From NCBI GenBank assembly GCA_025928215.1, contig JAICJW010000046.1, positions 1 through 15,773 on the forward strand: a stretch of DNA of 15,773 bases, read 5' to 3'. The notes under the pieces are model-generated. The model was not told the origin of the DNA, ran no database searches, and saw only the letters and a list, made by a program, of their open reading frames with translations. This document shows positions 8,113 to 14,106 of the stretch, one piece after another. The first letter of the stretch is position 1. Every line of letters begins with the position of its first letter. Position numbers and translations under genes: made by a program. This stretch comes from Chloroflexia bacterium. GTDB lineage: Bacteria > Chloroflexota > Chloroflexia > Thermomicrobiales > JALYUS01.

Positions 8113-9006
8113 CTACGGTGAACGGGGACGATCAGGGGTGGGAGGCAGCGCATGCAGTTTGTCGGGGTTCGCGACAACGCGGATCGCCTGGACCTGTCCG
8201 TCCACGATGTCGAGTGTCATCACGCTGACTCCCCGCTCCGTTGTGATGGCGAGACCCGGCTGCCCATTCACCATCGTGCGCTGGGTGGTGCTCGGTATCT
8301 TCCGCATGATGCCGAGGATGAACGACGCGACCTGGGCCGCGCCAGTGATAGGCCGAAGTGCGGCGGTCATCTTCCCGCCGCCATCTGTCCAGAGTGTCAC
8401 GTCGTTGGCGAGCATGCCGAGCAGGCCGGAGAGGTCGCCGCCCGCACATGCGGCGATGAACTGTCGGGTGATCTGCTCCCGATGTATCGGGTCCGGGTCG
8501 AAGCGCGGGCGCCGCGCCTGGATCTGCTGGCGTGCGCGCCGCGCGATCTGGCGGCAGTTCGCCTCGCCCTTGCCGACGATGCCCGCGATCTCATGGAAGT
8601 CGTAGGCGAAGACATCGTGTAGGAGGAAGACCGCCCGCTCCATCGGGGAGAGGTGTTCGAGCAGGACGAGGAAGGCCATCGAGAGCGACTCATGCAGCAC
8701 GGTCGTATCGGCCATGTCCGGTTCCCCCTCCGAGATAATCGGCTCGGGCAGCCACGGCCCGGGGTACGTCTCCCGCTGCACCCGTGCCGCGTGCAGGTAG
8801 TTGATGCTCTGGCGTGTCACGATGGTGGAGAGAAAGGCCCTGGGTGATGCCACGACGATGTCGCCGCGCCGCTGCCAATGCAGGTATGCCTCCTGGACGA
8901 TGTCTTCGGCGTCCATGATGCTGCCGAGCATCCGGTACGCAATCGCGAAGAGGAGCGGTCGGTAGGCATCGAAGATTTCGGCATCCTGTATGGTCGTATT
9001 CGTCAT
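8113..9006 (-). CDS. ECF41-group sigma factor with fused SnoaL-like C-terminal domain
   Basis: 297 aa. Sigma-2 region is about 12-72 (AYRMLGSIMDAEDIVQEAYLHW), sigma-4 about 106-160. The three ECF41 hallmarks are present: WLPEP at 85-89 between the sigma domains, DGGGK at 208-212, and NPDKL at 280-284 in the C-terminal SnoaL-like extension (about 175-285). In this group the extension replaces an anti-sigma factor and modulates activity in cis; no separate anti-sigma gene is seen here. The ATG at 9006 is preceded by AGAGGTG with 7 nt spacing, and the protein from there starts as ECF41 proteins do. An in-frame upstream ATG at 9138 would add 44 non-conserved residues and reach back to the rsmG stop codon, so I rejected it. 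The likely target is the adjacent Ddn-like oxidoreductase operon. Confidence 0.95.
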   Translation of the reverse strand: MTNTTIQDAEIFDAYRPLLFAIAYRMLGSIMDAEDIVQEAYLHWQRRGDIVVASPRAFLSTIVTRQSINYLHAARVQRETYPGPWLPEPIISEGEPDMADTTVLHESLSMAFLVLLEHLSPMERAVFLLHDVFAYDFHEIAGIVGKGEANCRQIARRARQQIQARRPRFDPDPIHREQITRQFIAACAGGDLSGLLGMLANDVTLWTDGGGKMTAALRPITGAAQVASFILGIMRKIPSTTQRTMVNGQPGLAITTERGVSVMTLDIVDGQVQAIRVVANPDKLHALPPTPDRPRSP

Positions 9007-9088
9007 AGGAAAACACCTCTCGGTAGGAGATACGTGCGTATGGCTGAGTATGTCGTGGATCGTCCCATCCACCTCAACCGGCTCTATC

Positions 9089-9121
9089 AGTATAGTCAAA
9101 TGCGCGCCACCAAATGTGACA
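9089..9121 (-). promoter_or_regulatory. Candidate promoter region of the ECF41 sigma gene (TGTCACA motif)
   Basis: On the minus strand TGTCACA (9121-9115), the -35 motif described for ECF41-dependent promoters, stands 109 nt before the sigma gene ATG and just after the rsmG stop. The expected CGTC about 16 nt further is not matched (TGAC there). A sigma-70-like TATACT is at 9094-9089 without a good -35. Autoregulation is therefore suggestive, not shown. Confidence 0.35.
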
Positions 9122-9134
9122 TGACCTGTACGAA

Positions 9135-9911
9135 TCAAATTCCGAGCGGGCGTTTGGTGGGGATGCCGGGGCGGCGGGGGTATTTGGCAGGCGTTTCGCC
9201 GGTCTTGTCTATGCGAATCAGGACGTGACTTTCCAGGCCGGGAATGGGTACGGGCGTGATCGGACCGATGGCGCCGCCGAGTTCGACCGCAGCGTGCGCG
9301 CCCGCCCGAAGTTCGTCCGTGAGATCACCCGACTTCATGGCGAGGACGAAACCATTCAGGCGCACGAAGGGGAGGCAGTATTCGAGGAGCACCGGTAGCC
9401 GCGCCACGGCCCGCGCCAGTACGATGTCCATCTGCTCGCGCAGGGTCGGATGATGCGCCATTTCTTCTGCTCGGCCACTGAGCGCGGTGACGTTGTCCAA
9501 CCCCAGATCGTCCGCCACGCGGCGGATGAAGGCGACCTTCTTTCCGGTCGCTTCCAGAAGGGTCACGGCAATGCGTGGCCGTACAATGGCGAGCGGTAGG
9601 CCGGGAAACCCCGCGCCACTGCCGACATCGAGGACACGCACGGTCGAAAGCATCGCGACATCGCCGCCGATCAATCGAACATACGCGTCCAAGGCGGGCA
9701 CGACGGTGAGCGAGTCGGCGAAATGGAGGGTTTGCACCTCGGCAGGGTCGGTGATCGCCGTGAGATTCATCGTCGCATTCTCACGCACGAGCATCGCGCC
9801 GAGTTGCTTGAATCGGTTACGGTCTCGCGCTGTCAGCTGGACATGGAGCGCGCGCGCCGCCGCGTCGAGGCGTGAGAGATCCGCGAAGGCATCGGTTGAT
9901 GGGGCTGACAT
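9135..9911 (-). CDS. rsmG: 16S rRNA (guanine527-N7)-methyltransferase RsmG
   Basis: 258-aa SAM-dependent methyltransferase that modifies G527 of 16S rRNA in the 530 loop (older name GidB); its loss gives low-level streptomycin resistance in several bacteria. Seen in the sequence: NLTAI at 49-53, HFADSL at 63-68, the SAM-binding LDVGSGAGFPGLPLAI at 94-109, the acidic LLEATGKK at 118-125, RAVARLPVLLEYCLPF at 167-182, and the family C-terminal KYPRRPGIPTKRPL. Two ATGs stand in tandem (9914 and 9911); I prefer 9911 because GGGAGG then has a normal 5-nt spacing. It follows dxs on the same strand after a 100-nt gap containing a long hairpin, and precedes the ECF41 gene. Confidence 0.95.
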   Translation of the reverse strand: MSAPSTDAFADLSRLDAAARALHVQLTARDRNRFKQLGAMLVRENATMNLTAITDPAEVQTLHFADSLTVVPALDAYVRLIGGDVAMLSTVRVLDVGSGAGFPGLPLAIVRPRIAVTLLEATGKKVAFIRRVADDLGLDNVTALSGRAEEMAHHPTLREQMDIVLARAVARLPVLLEYCLPFVRLNGFVLAMKSGDLTDELRAGAHAAVELGGAIGPITPVPIPGLESHVLIRIDKTGETPAKYPRRPGIPTKRPLGI

Positions 9912-9929
9912 CATGCCCTCCCGTTCCCC

Positions 9930-9989
9930 GGTGGTGGCGGGCTTCAGCCTGCCGCAGCAAGGATAGGCAGGCTGAAGCCCGTCACCACC
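9930..9989. repeat. Long inverted repeat between dxs and rsmG (GGGCTTCAGCCTGC family)
   Basis: Arms of 24 nt at 9930-9953 and 9966-9989 pair with one mismatch around a 12-nt loop. The core reads GGGCTTCAGCCTGCC. There is no T run on either strand, so it is not a classic terminator; it could be a REP-like mobile repeat or a stabilising/processing hairpin between dxs and rsmG mRNA. A solo copy of the core occurs at 13757-13767. Confidence 0.8.
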
Positions 9990-10014
9990 CTCTTCCCGCC
10001 TCGCGCCGTGACAG

Positions 10015-11901
10015 TTAGTGACGGACGCGCGTCGCGATAGGTGCCGTGACGGTGCACAGTTTCCGCGCTTGCGCCGCGATGTTTTCGGCGGTCAGACCGC
10101 ATTCCGCGCGCAGTTGCGCGGGCTTGCCGTGATCTACGAACCGGTCAGGGATGCCGAGCACGGTGACCGGGCAGGTGAGGCCGTGCGCCGCGAGGAGTTC
10201 GAGCACCGCGCTGCCGAAGCCGCCCGCTGCCACACCCTCCTCGATCGTCACGAAGCGCCCGACCTGCCGGGCGAGATCAAGGATACATTCCTCGTCCAGC
10301 GGCTTCGCGAATCGCGCGTTGACAACCGTCGCCGCGACGCCGTCACGCGCGAGGATTTCCGCCGCCTCCATCGCCGTCGGCACATGGACGCCGAGTGCGA
10401 GGATCGCGACATCATCGCCCGCGCGCAGCGTCTCCGCCTTGCCGATTGGCAGGGGCGAGAGCGCGTCATCGAGCGGCACGCCAAGCCCCGCGCCACGTGG
10501 GAAGCGGAGGGAAATCGGGCCATCGTATGCCATCGCCGTCGCGACCATATGGCGCAACTCGTTCTCGTCCTTCGGTGCCATGACGACCATATTGGGGATG
10601 GCGCGGAGATAGGCGATGTCGAAGATGCCATGATGCGTCCGCCCGTCCTCGCCGACGAGGCCCGCGTTGACGAGGACAAACGTCACGGGCAGATTCTGGA
10701 TCGCCACATCGTGGATCACCGAGTCGTAGGCGCGTTGGAGGAAGGTGCTGTAGATCGCGCAGACGGGTTTCATGCCCGCCGCCGCGAGACCGGCCGCGAA
10801 GGTCACGGCGTGCTGCTCGGCGATGCCGACATCGAACATCCGATCCGGGTAGACTTTCTGGAACTTCTCCATCCCCGTCCCGCCCGGCATCGCGGCGGTA
10901 ATACCGACGATAAGCGCATTCCGCGCCGCCTGCTCGATCAATGTCTGCGCGAAGAAGTCACGATAGGCCGGCGGGGAGACCGGAGCACCGACCGGCTTTG
11001 GCGCCTCGACGGAATAGGTTTTGATCGGGTCCGCCTCACATGCCTCGATGCCCTTGCCCTTCGTCGTCAGCACATGGAAAAAGACGGGTGAGGGCATCGT
11101 CTTGGCGATGCGGAAGGTATCAATCATCAGTTCAGTGTCATGACCATCCACCGGGCCGATATAGGAGAACCCGAGTTCCTCCCAGATCATCGGCGCGAGC
11201 ATCACTTCCTTGACACCGTCCTTGAAGCGCTTGCCGAGTTCCAACCACGTCTCGCCCGCCGGAAGCCGCTTCATCACGCGCGCGATCTGGTCCTTCATCT
11301 GCTCGAACGCAGGGTGAGCACGCATCCGGTTCAGGTAGAGATGCAGCGCGCCAACGCTGCGCGCAATCGAGAGTTCGTTGTCATTGAGGACGACGATGAG
11401 CGGGGCGTCCATATGACCGGCGTTGTTTAGCGCCTCCCAGGCGAGGCCGCCGGTCAGCGCGCCATCGCCGATCACCGCCACGGCGTGCCGGTTCGGCTCG
11501 CCTTTGAACTGGTTGGCGACGGCGAAACCGAGGGCGGCGGAGATCGAGGTGCTGGTGTGGCCGGCACCGAAGGCGTCGTGTTCGCTCTCTTCCCGCTTGA
11601 GAAACCCGGAGATGCCGCCCGCCTGCTTGAGCGTGCGGAATTGATCGCGCCGTCCGGTGAGGATTTTATGCGCGTAGGCCTGATGGCCGACATCCCAGAT
11701 GATCGGCTCGCGCGGCGTATCGAAAGCGGCGAGCAAAGCAATGGTCATCTCAACGACGCCGAGGTTGGGCGAGAGATGACCGCCGTTCGTATGGACGACG
11801 TCCATGAGGAGCGTGCGCACATCGGCGGCGAGTTCGACCCGCTCCGCGGGTGTCAACGCCCGGATATCTTCCGGCCCGTTCACACGCGATAGGACTGACA
11901 T
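10015..11901 (-). CDS. dxs: 1-deoxy-D-xylulose-5-phosphate synthase
   Basis: 628 aa (E. coli Dxs is 620). Thiamine-diphosphate enzyme joining pyruvate and glyceraldehyde 3-phosphate, the first step of the MEP isoprenoid pathway and a source of precursor for thiamine and pyridoxal phosphate. Domain I: GGHLSPNLG at 40-48 (His42), DVGHQAYAHKILTGR at 70-84, the ThDP motif GDGALTGG at 145-152 with NDN at 173-175. Domain II: FDVGIAEQHAVTFAAG at 356-371 with catalytic Glu362, YSTFLQRAYDSVIHDV at 384-399, GRTHHGIFD at 420-428, and LRFPRG at 465-470. Domain III is the transketolase C-terminal region, about 490-615. AGGGGA lies 5 nt before the ATG. Own promoter at 11995-11967; rsmG follows. All catalytic residues are present. 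Confidence 0.98.
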   Translation of the reverse strand: MSVLSRVNGPEDIRALTPAERVELAADVRTLLMDVVHTNGGHLSPNLGVVEMTIALLAAFDTPREPIIWDVGHQAYAHKILTGRRDQFRTLKQAGGISGFLKREESEHDAFGAGHTSTSISAALGFAVANQFKGEPNRHAVAVIGDGALTGGLAWEALNNAGHMDAPLIVVLNDNELSIARSVGALHLYLNRMRAHPAFEQMKDQIARVMKRLPAGETWLELGKRFKDGVKEVMLAPMIWEELGFSYIGPVDGHDTELMIDTFRIAKTMPSPVFFHVLTTKGKGIEACEADPIKTYSVEAPKPVGAPVSPPAYRDFFAQTLIEQAARNALIVGITAAMPGGTGMEKFQKVYPDRMFDVGIAEQHAVTFAAGLAAAGMKPVCAIYSTFLQRAYDSVIHDVAIQNLPVTFVLVNAGLVGEDGRTHHGIFDIAYLRAIPNMVVMAPKDENELRHMVATAMAYDGPISLRFPRGAGLGVPLDDALSPLPIGKAETLRAGDDVAILALGVHVPTAMEAAEILARDGVAATVVNARFAKPLDEECILDLARQVGRFVTIEEGVAAGGFGSAVLELLAAHGLTCPVTVLGIPDRFVDHGKPAQLRAECGLTAENIAAQARKLCTVTAPIATRVRH

Positions 11902-11966
11902 CGGTGTCCCCTTCTCTTGACCGGCACGCCTGCGTCAGCCTGCCCGTCTTTCGCAATCATCACCGC

Positions 11967-11995
11967 ATCATACGCACGAGCGATACCAGCGTCAA
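11967..11995 (-). promoter_or_regulatory. Sigma-70 type promoter of dxs
   Basis: On the minus strand TTGACG (11995-11990), a 17-nt spacer and TATGAT (11972-11967). Both hexamers match the consensus in five of six positions. Predicted start is near 11960, with a leader of about 59 nt. Upstream are a perfect palindrome GATACGTATC (12032-12041) and CGATC-N7-GATCG (12006-12022), possible operator sites. Nothing else coding is seen in 11902-12098. Confidence 0.7.
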
Positions 11996-12098
11996 ACGCG
12001 GTACGCGATCGTTTCGTGATCGGTGTCTAATGATACGTATCGCGCATCGCATCGGATGATCGAAGCGAGAAGGAAGAGCCACTCCCTACCCCGAAGAC

Positions 12099-12135
12099 AA
12101 AAAAAGTGAGGGGCCGACGTTTCCGTCCGCCCCTC
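12099..12135 (-). terminator. Intrinsic terminator of the small minus-strand unit
   Basis: On the minus strand a GC-rich stem GAGGGGC-x-GACG closes on a GAAA tetraloop with CGTC-x-GCCCCTC, then AC and seven T residues (12105-12099). One internal mismatch. Orientation is clear: the plus strand has no T run. It lies about 140 nt upstream of the predicted dxs transcription start. Confidence 0.85.
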
Positions 12136-12141
12136 GTCTCT

Positions 12142-12184
12142 GGATGTCACCGGGTACTAGCGAACGCTCTTCCCGGTGACACCC
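12142..12184 (-). other. 13-bp hairpin overlapping the end of the 16-aa ORF
   Basis: Minus-strand arms GGGTGTCACCGGG (12184-12172) and CCCGGTGACATCC (12154-12142) pair over 13 bp, with one G-U, around a 17-nt loop containing the stop codon. A ribosome finishing the ORF would melt it. The first arm can instead pair with the upstream TGACACATCCC (12240-12230), an alternative structure. Confidence 0.65.
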
Positions 12185-12207
12185 AAAAGACTACTCGAAC
12201 TATCCAT
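12157..12207 (-). CDS. 16-aa small ORF MDSSSSLLGVTGKSVR with perfect Shine-Dalgarno
   Basis: ATG at 12207, TAG at 12159-12157. The predicted peptide is Ser-rich at its N-terminus and basic at its C-terminus, with no signal peptide or TM segment. Translation is strongly suggested by AAAGGAGGTGAT (12223-12212), a 12-nt perfect match to the complement of the 16S rRNA 3' end, 4 nt before the ATG. Nothing else in the window has a comparable site. Four Ser codons in a row (AGT TCG AGT AGT) could make it a leader peptide sensing serine supply or ribosome speed; that is inference. I do not recognise the peptide. Confidence 0.55.
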   Translation of the reverse strand: MDSSSSLLGVTGKSVR

Positions 12208-12211
12208 GGGC

Positions 12212-12223
12212 ATCACCTCCTTT
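12212..12223 (-). promoter_or_regulatory. Exceptionally strong ribosome binding site
   Basis: AAAGGAGGTGAT on the minus strand, 4 nt before the ATG of the 16-aa ORF; complementary without mismatch to the usual 16S rRNA 3' tail. Its length decides that this tiny ORF is probably translated, or that the RNA is meant to hold a ribosome. Confidence 0.75.
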
Positions 12224-12258
12224 ATCCGTGGGATGTGTCAGTGCATCTCACTGGCGGG

Positions 12259-12288
12259 AGTGTACCACCGCGACGGTGTTCGTGTCAA
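12259..12288 (-). promoter_or_regulatory. Near-consensus sigma-70 promoter of the small unit
   Basis: On the minus strand consensus TTGACA (12288-12283), an 18-nt spacer and TACACT (12264-12259). Predicted start is an A near 12252. It diverges from the aminotransferase promoter just beyond it. Confidence 0.75.
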
Positions 12289-12301
12289 GGGGAAATCGGA
12301 G

Positions 12302-12330
12302 TAGACAGCCGTCTGTGACTGCACTACCAT
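12302..12330 (+). promoter_or_regulatory. Candidate promoter of the class III aminotransferase gene
   Basis: TAGACA at 12302-12307, a 17-nt spacer and TACCAT at 12325-12330; five and four of six matches. Predicted start near 12337, a 36-nt leader. It is back to back with the small-unit promoter, the two -35 boxes lying 13 nt apart. Confidence 0.45.
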
Positions 12331-12372
12331 GACACCGTATTGCCATGAGCGATGAACCGGGAGGAAGACGCG

Positions 12373-13746
12373 ATGACGACAACGACAGACATCATAGAGC
12401 AGTATCAAACCGCCAATCCGAAATCTCGCGCCCTGCACGAACGCGCCCGCAAGGTGCTGCCGGGAGGCATCGCGCACGATGTCCGGCATGTCAGCCCATT
12501 CCCTCTGACGATGAGCCATGCGGAGGGCGCGTACAAGTGGGATGTGGACGGCCACAAGTACATAGATTATGTCGTCGGCCACGGTGCGCTTCTGCTCGGT
12601 CACAGCCATCCGGAAATCGTCGCGGCGGTGCGGGAGCAGGCCGGTCGGGGGACGCACCTCGGCGCGGGCAACGAATACGAGATTGCCTGGGCGGAACATG
12701 TGCAGCGGCTCATTCCGTCTGCTGATCTCGTTAAATTTACCTCCAGCGGCACGGAGGCGACGATGATGGCCTTCCGCCTCGCGCGCGCCTACACCGGCAA
12801 GACGAAAATCCTCAAATTCGCCGGGCATTTCCACGGCTGGCATGACTACGCCACCATCGCGCAGCAACTGCCGTGGGAGGGAACGCCTTCCCCCGGTGTC
12901 CCGGACGAAATCCTGTCAACGGTAGTCGTCGCGCCAGTTAACGATCTCGCCTTCACCGAAGCGCGGCTAGCGGAGGGGGAGATCGCCGCCGTCATTCTCG
13001 AAGCATCGGGCGCGTCATGGTCCTCGATTCCGCATCCGGCGGGGTATCTCCAACGGCTTCGCGCGATGACGGAGAAGTACGGCGTCGTCTTGATCTTCGA
13101 TGAAGTGATCACCGGCTTCCGCTGGTCGCCGGGTGGCGTGCAGGCGAAAGAGGGTGTCACGCCGGACTTGACGACGATGGCGAAGATTCTCGCCGGTGGC
13201 CTGCCCGGCGGAGCGGTAGCGGGGAAAGCAGCGATCATGAATCTGCTCACCTTCCGGGATGACCCGGAATGGAACCGGAGCAAGAAGGTTGGACACCCCG
13301 GCACCTATAACGGCAATCCACTCTCCGCCGTCGCGGGCGTCACGGCGCTGAATATTCTCTCTGATCCCGCACAACAGGAATACGCGGATGGTCTCGCGGC
13401 CCGCGTGCGCGCCGGCTTCAACCGGATATTGCTCCATGAGGAAGTGCCGGGCTTCTGCTACGGTGAATCGAGTGTCTTCCATCTCGTCCTCGGCACGCCG
13501 CTCCCGAGTGGCACACCGGATGGCGACCTCAATGCTCCCGAAGGGATCGCCCCTGAGACATTGAAGCGTGGTATGCCTGGCAATCTCGCCGCGGCGGTGC
13601 AATGCGGCATGGTCAATGAGGGTGTTGACATCTTCCACGGCGGTGGCTTGCTCTCCATCGCGCACACCGAAGCAGATGTTGATCGCACCATAGAGGCATT
13701 CGACACGACGATCCGCCGGATGATTGCCGAAGACCTGTTCAAATAG
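12373..13746 (+). CDS. HemL-like class III (PLP) aminotransferase/aminomutase
   Basis: 457 aa, fold type I PLP enzyme related to glutamate-1-semialdehyde 2,1-aminomutase. Motifs: KVLPGGIAHDVRHVSPFP (about 27-44), FTSSGTEATMMAFRLARAYTG (122-142, PLP phosphate binding), GHFHGWHDYA (151-160), FDEVITGFRW (242-251, Asp243 binding the pyridine N), AKILAGGLPGGAV (270-282) with Schiff-base Lys271, and HPGTYNGNP (308-316). It is longer than HemL (about 430), and GWHDYA replaces the GHADSLL-type motif of true HemL, so a role outside heme synthesis is quite possible. That is why no symbol is given. GGGAGGA is 8 nt before the ATG at 12373; an upstream in-frame ATG at 12352 lies before that site. No other heme gene is nearby. 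Confidence 0.9.
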   Translation: MTTTTDIIEQYQTANPKSRALHERARKVLPGGIAHDVRHVSPFPLTMSHAEGAYKWDVDGHKYIDYVVGHGALLLGHSHPEIVAAVREQAGRGTHLGAGNEYEIAWAEHVQRLIPSADLVKFTSSGTEATMMAFRLARAYTGKTKILKFAGHFHGWHDYATIAQQLPWEGTPSPGVPDEILSTVVVAPVNDLAFTEARLAEGEIAAVILEASGASWSSIPHPAGYLQRLRAMTEKYGVVLIFDEVITGFRWSPGGVQAKEGVTPDLTTMAKILAGGLPGGAVAGKAAIMNLLTFRDDPEWNRSKKVGHPGTYNGNPLSAVAGVTALNILSDPAQQEYADGLAARVRAGFNRILLHEEVPGFCYGESSVFHLVLGTPLPSGTPDGDLNAPEGIAPETLKRGMPGNLAAAVQCGMVNEGVDIFHGGGLLSIAHTEADVDRTIEAFDTTIRRMIAEDLFK

Positions 13747-13756
13747 GCGGGACTGA

Positions 13757-13767
13757 CTTCAGCCTGC
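13757..13767. repeat. Solo copy of the CTTCAGCCTGC repeat core
   Basis: CTTCAGCCTGC just after the aminotransferase stop equals the core of the inverted repeat at 9930-9989. Eleven bases only, so chance is possible, but the same context (gene 3' end, next to a hairpin) suggests a decayed repeat. Confidence 0.35.
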
Positions 13768-13768
13768 T

Positions 13769-13808
13769 CGACGAGAAAACCGCCTCATGTGAGGCGGTTT
13801 TCTCGTCG
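13769..13808. terminator. Bidirectional intrinsic terminator
   Basis: Perfect 19-bp inverted repeat with a 2-nt loop: arms start CGACGAGAAAACCGCCTCA and end in the complementary TTTTCTCGTCG. The A4/T4 tracts flank a GC-rich stem in both directions, so it can end both the plus-strand aminotransferase gene and the convergent minus-strand small peptide gene. Confidence 0.88.
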
Positions 13809-13824
13809 TTCGTTCTGGAATCTG

Positions 13825-13920
13825 TTAGTAGCGACCACCCCGGCCTCGATACCAGAATCCGCCGCCACCGAGAAGCAGGAGTACGACGAGAATAATCACG
13901 AGCAGGGTCAGGGTATCCAT
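13825..13920 (-). CDS. 31-aa single-span membrane peptide
   Basis: Peptide begins MDTLTLLVIILVVLLLLGGG and ends FWYRGRGGRY. Residues 4-17 are all Leu, Ile, Val or Thr, forming one short TM segment, followed by four glycines and an aromatic/basic tail that should stay cytosolic. AAGGAG is 6 nt before the ATG, which argues that it is real. It resembles in style the tiny hydrophobic DUF3309-type proteins, but is shorter and I cannot assign it. It sits alone between the bidirectional terminator (17 nt after its stop) and a leader rich in hairpins; ilvE lies upstream on the same strand. Possible roles such as a regulator of a membrane complex are speculation. Confidence 0.7.
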   Translation of the reverse strand: MDTLTLLVIILVVLLLLGGGGFWYRGRGGRY

Positions 13921-13940
13921 TCTCTTCTCCTTACTGCCGC

Positions 13941-13962
13941 CACCCTGTGAACGTACAGGGTG
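13941..13962. promoter_or_regulatory. 8-bp perfect inverted repeat before the 31-aa gene
   Basis: CACCCTGT-GAACGT-ACAGGGTG lies 21 nt upstream of the small peptide gene's ATG, next to its Shine-Dalgarno. It could be an operator or an mRNA leader hairpin controlling translation. Confidence 0.45.
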
Positions 13963-14012
13963 ACTTTCTTGCAAGGAGTAAAGCAAGGAGCGTGCCAGAG
14001 AGCAAATGCAAC

Positions 14013-14037
14013 GGGAGCAGGCAATTCGCCTGCTCCC
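14013..14037. repeat. 10-bp perfect hairpin in the ilvE/small-peptide gap
   Basis: GGGAGCAGGC-AATTC-GCCTGCTCCC, perfect arms with a 5-nt loop. There is no T run, so it is probably a stem-loop of the transcript or a DNA repeat. Confidence 0.55.
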
Positions 14038-14056
14038 AATACACAACCAGATCGCT

Positions 14057-14090
14057 CCCCTCTCCATTGCTGCCAGGCAATGGAGAGGGG
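14057..14090. repeat. 14-bp perfect hairpin, CCCCTCTCCATTGC family
   Basis: Arms CCCCTCTCCATTGC (14057-14070) and its exact complement (14077-14090) around a 6-nt loop, 17 nt after the ilvE stop. The same arm sequence forms the inner stem of the repeat at 15271-15327. On the minus strand no T run follows. Confidence 0.7.
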
Positions 14091-14106
14091 CCGGGGGTGA
14101 GGATTC

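Larger units (their letters stand above)
12099..12252 (-). ncRNA. Predicted ~154-nt small mRNA or regulatory RNA of unknown function
   Basis: Bounded by the promoter at 12288-12259 and the intrinsic terminator at 12135-12099. Read 5' to 3' on the minus strand: a 5'-terminal hairpin (CAGTG-AGATG-CACTG, 12253-12239), a very strong Shine-Dalgarno, a 16-codon ORF, a 13-bp hairpin (12184-12142) covering the second half of the ORF and holding its stop codon in the loop, then the terminator. The design resembles a peptide-coding leader or attenuator, but the next gene downstream (dxs) has its own promoter. I recognise no known RNA family. Boundaries are inferred from signals only. Confidence 0.55.

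Noticed and set aside
9007..9138. N-terminal extension of the ECF41 protein from an ATG at 9138
   Set aside because: Not conserved in type, and the 9006 ATG has a good SD; the extension would read through the TGTCACA promoter candidate.
10018..11091. 357-aa open frame antisense to dxs
   Set aside because: Shadow of the dxs codons; composition dominated by Arg and Asp/Glu, with no RBS or domain.
12238..12867. 209-aa minus-strand frame over the aminotransferase start
   Set aside because: Antisense to conserved aminotransferase sequence and runs into the small unit's leader; no domain.
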